Shown here one piece after another: positions 61,420 through 64,000 of a stretch of 64,000 nucleotides of DNA. Source of the stretch: Lentzea jiangxiensis. GTDB lineage: Bacteria > Actinomycetota > Actinomycetes > Mycobacteriales > Pseudonocardiaceae. The stretch is taken from assembly GCF_900104175.1 (NCBI RefSeq), contig NZ_FNIX01000001.1, forward strand, positions 881,975-945,974. Reading direction: 5' to 3'. Positions within the stretch are counted from its first letter, which is position 1; the number at the start of each line of letters is the position of its first letter. The notes under the pieces are model-generated. The model was not told the DNA's origin and searched no databases. It worked only from the letters and a program-made list of their open reading frames with translations. The translations under genes and the position numbers were made by a program.

Positions 61420-64000
61420 ATGCCCGCTCGTTCCCTGGAGAGAGCGCGCGAGTTGTACGAGAGAGGATGGGCTGAGCAAGCGAGATTCCGCTTCCCCTCG
61501 GCCATCCGACTGCTCAAGCGTGCGCTCGCGCACGTCGAGCGCGCGGAACTTGGCCAGGAACGCGCGGCTGCTCGCGCTCGCATCCTCTACACCTTGGGGT
61601 TGTGCCAGGGTGAAACCAGCGGCATGGACGTCGCCGTCGAGGCTTTCGACGCGGCCCGTCGCGAGATCAACACCATCGACGACGCCGCCACCAGGACGCT
61701 TCTGAGCGCGGGCGTCGACCACAACCAGGGCCTCATGGTCATGCGCATGGGACAGCCGGAACGTGCTGTCGAGTGGTTCAACAGGTTCATCGCAGCGGTC
61801 GAAGACGACGTGCAGCAGACGCTGCCCGGTACCAACCGGTCGCTCGTGCAGGGCTTCGTCTCCACCCTGCTCAACCGTGGTTTCGCGCTGGCCGCCGTCC
61901 GTCGAAGCGAACGAGCGATCGCCGATCTCGAATGTGGCATTCACCTCGCCGACAAACACGGGCTTCTCAACCTCGTGCCGTTCCTGGTGCACGCGCTGGG
62001 AAACGTGCATAAGCAGAGCGGTGAGCTCGCGGAGGCGTTGCGGCGCTACGAGGAGGCGGAGCGGGTCTTCCGCGCTGATGATCAACCGGCTCTGCTCGCC
62101 CGGCTGCAGCTCGACCAGGCGGAGGCCATGCTCATGATCGGTCTGTCCGACGAGGCCGGTAAGCACCTCGACGAGGCGCTCCCGGTCATGCGCAGGGAGA
62201 AGTTCGGACAGGAGATCGCCGAGGTCGAGATGTTCCGGGCGTCGGCCGCGTTGCTGGACGGTCAGTTCGACCTGGCTCGCCGGATGGCCAAGAGGTCCGA
62301 ACGCAAGCTCGTCCGCCGGGGCAGCACGTGGTGGATGATGGCCGGTCTGATCGAGCTGTGGGCACACGGCCGGCATGCCATGCGCACCCGACGGATCTCC
62401 GACGCTCTGGTGCACAAGGCGTTGGCGCTGTCCGCCGAACTCGCGGCCAACCACCTCGTGGACGAGTCCCGGCTCGCGTTGCTGCTGGCGGCCCGACTGG
62501 AGATCCGGCGTGGCCGCCTCGCCGACGCCGAGGAACTGCTCGACAAGGTGCCCGGTCCGAGGGCCGTCACGCCGCTCGACCACCGCATGCAGCGCAGACT
62601 CGTGCTCGCGGAGCTCGCGCTGGCCAAGGGAAGTCGTCGCGCAGCCCTGACGCACGCCCGGCAGGCGTTGGACGAGCTGGGGCGTGTGCGCGACCAGCTC
62701 GGCGGTCTGGAGCTCGTGTCCGCCACGGCGGTGCACGGCAGGGAGCTCAGCGAGCTCGCGATCAAGCTCGCGCTGGAGGACGCGGACGCGCGCAGGCTCT
62801 TCGCCTGGCTGGAACGCACCCGCGCGCAGACCTACCGGTACGAACCGCTGGAAGCCACCGACAACAACGAGGTCGCCGAACGGATCACCGAGGTGCGCAA
62901 CCTCAGCTGGGCGATCCTGCGGCACGGCCTGTCGGGTCAGCCGACCGCGGAGCTGCGAGGCAAGCTCGTGAAGGCGCAGCGCGAGGCGAACCGGCTCGGC
63001 TGGCACTCGCAGCGGTGGGGCAAGCCGCGCCCCGTCGCCGGCATCCGCGAGGTGATCGCGGAACTGGGCGAACGGGCCATGGTCAGCTACGTCGTGTCCG
63101 GTGGGGAGATCGCTGCCGTCGTCGTCGCCGGCGGCCGTGTCCGCCTCGAACGGCTCGGCCACGCGGCGGAAGCGCTGGAGAGCGCCCAGAAGCTCCACTT
63201 CGACCTCAACGCTCTCGCTCCTGATCATCTACCGCCACCTCTGGTGCAGGTCATCGGAGCGTCGGCGCACAAGCAGGCCGACCGGCTCGACACCCTGCTG
63301 ATCAAGCCGCTCCGGCACCTCATCGGTGATCGCGAACTGGTGGTGGTGCCGACCGGGACGTTGTACGCGGTGCCGTGGGGCGTCATCCCCGGCTTGCACG
63401 GGCGGCCCGTCGTCACAGCGCCCTCCGCCACCGCGTGGCTGGCGGCGGCGCAGGGCGGAGAGGTGAGGACCGATCGCGTGCTGGTGGTGCAGGGACCGGG
63501 GCTCCTCTTCGGGCACGACGAGGTCGACAAGCTGGCGACCTACCACGCCAACACCACGATGCTGTCCGGGAACACCGCGACCGCTGCCGAGGTCCTCGCC
63601 CACCTCGACGGCGCCGACCTGGTCCACGTCGCCGCCCACGGTGAGCACGAGACCGAGAACGCGTTGTTCTCCCGCTTGGAACTGTTCGACGGACCGCTCT
63701 TCGCACACGAGTTGGGTCGCCTCCGCAAACCACCGGCTCACGTCGTCCTGGCCGCGTGCGAGCTCGCCCTCAACCGCATCCGCCCCGGCGACGAGGCCCT
63801 CGGCTTCGCCGGAGCCATGCTCGCCGGTGGCACCCGGACCGTGGTCGCCGCGGCCAGCAAGGTCGGCGACGAGGCCAGTGCGGCGGCGATGGCCGACTAC
63901 CACCGGGCGCTGGTGGCCGGGGCCGCGCCCGCGGTGGCGCTGGCCGAGGCGATGGCGAAGGACCCGTTCCGCCGGCCGTTCCTCTGCCTCGGGTCGGGAT
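61420..64000 (+). CDS. TPR-CHAT caspase-like protease (partial at window edge)
   Basis: 860 residues visible from ATG 61420; the frame is still open at base 64000. Residues ~1-500 are helical repeats of tetratricopeptide type (AVEAFDAARREINTIDD, EALRRYEEAERVF, EAGKHLDEALPVM, DAEELLDKV). A linker is followed by a C-terminal CHAT domain: VHVAAHGEHE with His740 and VVLAACELALNR with Cys780, the caspase-type dyad. The CHAT end, GAMLAGGTRTVVAAASKV and FRRPFLCLGSG, is typical, so little is missing. TPR-CHAT proteases (for example in Craspase) are switched on by a partner and cut a specific protein. The small gene upstream is the obvious candidate partner. Confidence 0.85.
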   Translation, partial: MPARSLERARELYERGWAEQARFRFPSAIRLLKRALAHVERAELGQERAAARARILYTLGLCQGETSGMDVAVEAFDAARREINTIDDAATRTLLSAGVDHNQGLMVMRMGQPERAVEWFNRFIAAVEDDVQQTLPGTNRSLVQGFVSTLLNRGFALAAVRRSERAIADLECGIHLADKHGLLNLVPFLVHALGNVHKQSGELAEALRRYEEAERVFRADDQPALLARLQLDQAEAMLMIGLSDEAGKHLDEALPVMRREKFGQEIAEVEMFRASAALLDGQFDLARRMAKRSERKLVRRGSTWWMMAGLIELWAHGRHAMRTRRISDALVHKALALSAELAANHLVDESRLALLLAARLEIRRGRLADAEELLDKVPGPRAVTPLDHRMQRRLVLAELALAKGSRRAALTHARQALDELGRVRDQLGGLELVSATAVHGRELSELAIKLALEDADARRLFAWLERTRAQTYRYEPLEATDNNEVAERITEVRNLSWAILRHGLSGQPTAELRGKLVKAQREANRLGWHSQRWGKPRPVAGIREVIAELGERAMVSYVVSGGEIAAVVVAGGRVRLERLGHAAEALESAQKLHFDLNALAPDHLPPPLVQVIGASAHKQADRLDTLLIKPLRHLIGDRELVVVPTGTLYAVPWGVIPGLHGRPVVTAPSATAWLAAAQGGEVRTDRVLVVQGPGLLFGHDEVDKLATYHANTTMLSGNTATAAEVLAHLDGADLVHVAAHGEHETENALFSRLELFDGPLFAHELGRLRKPPAHVVLAACELALNRIRPGDEALGFAGAMLAGGTRTVVAAASKVGDEASAAAMADYHRALVAGAAPAVALAEAMAKDPFRRPFLCLGSG

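Overview
The window is a gene-dense, very GC-rich stretch of an actinobacterial chromosome. Many starts are GTG or TTG, stop/start overlaps of the GTGA and ATGA type are common, and codon third positions are almost all G or C. Gene content and order point to the Pseudonocardiales (Lentzea, Saccharothrix, Actinosynnema or Lechevalieria-like); this is inferred from gene content, not computed. From memory, the backbone follows the Mycobacterium tuberculosis order Rv3041c down to Rv3009c: ABC ATPase, enoyl-CoA hydratase, two methyltransferases, acetyltransferase, GT4/GH57/methyltransferase, etfBA, GNAT and PlsC acyltransferases, iscS, mnmA, Rv3015c-like, ligA, ACT-domain protein, gatC, gatA, gatB. 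Accessory genes are inserted between these blocks. No rRNA, convincing tRNA, insertion sequence or CRISPR array was seen.

Layout. 1-8.2 kb: glycogen genes (glgP, glgX) around a cysteine dioxygenase/rhodanese operon that has a short Cys-containing upstream ORF. 8.3-12.1 kb: conserved ABC/crotonase/methyltransferase run. 12-18 kb: a TetR repressor with twin operators and its membrane-protein target, a nucleotidyltransferase, a secreted GH92 mannosidase and a nucleoside hydrolase. 18-20.3 kb: an AbiE-like toxin/antitoxin pair. 20.3-25.3 kb: polysaccharide block (acetyltransferase, SGNH hydrolase, GT4, GH57, methyltransferase), probably for an alpha-1,4-glucan such as methylglucose lipopolysaccharide. 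25.4-31 kb: a TetR remnant, two DegV proteins, a polarisome-like coiled-coil operon and a PEP-mutase/isocitrate-lyase family enzyme. 31.2-33 kb: etfBA.

33-39.3 kb: an orphan Imm10-like immunity protein, a small secreted protein, a GNAT/PlsC acyltransferase pair resembling OlsB/OlsA, an MFS transporter, iscS and mnmA (cysteine sulfur transferred to tRNA). 39.3-44.4 kb: dehydratase, membrane proteins, thioesterase, a 21-residue peptide with 8 cysteines, a deleted chitinase whose DasR-type operators survive, and a MetE-like protein. 44.4-49.5 kb: secreted GH9 cellulase, lysozyme-like secreted protein and small genes, one apparently frameshifted. 49.5-57 kb: ligA, GNATs, a GmrSD-like DUF262/HNH restriction enzyme and an ACT-domain protein. 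57.3-60.9 kb: the gatCAB amidotransferase operon with a small membrane-protein gene between gatA and gatB, closed by a very strong hairpin. 61-64 kb: a 104-residue Pro/Cys protein followed by a TPR-CHAT caspase-like protease that runs off the window; this is the best candidate for an undescribed system.

Several genes fit a common theme of sulfur and redox handling (cysteine dioxygenase, rhodanese, IscS, MnmA, Cys leader, Cys micropeptide, MetE-like protein). Defence genes (AbiE-like pair, GmrSD-like enzyme, TPR-CHAT) occupy the gaps between core operons.
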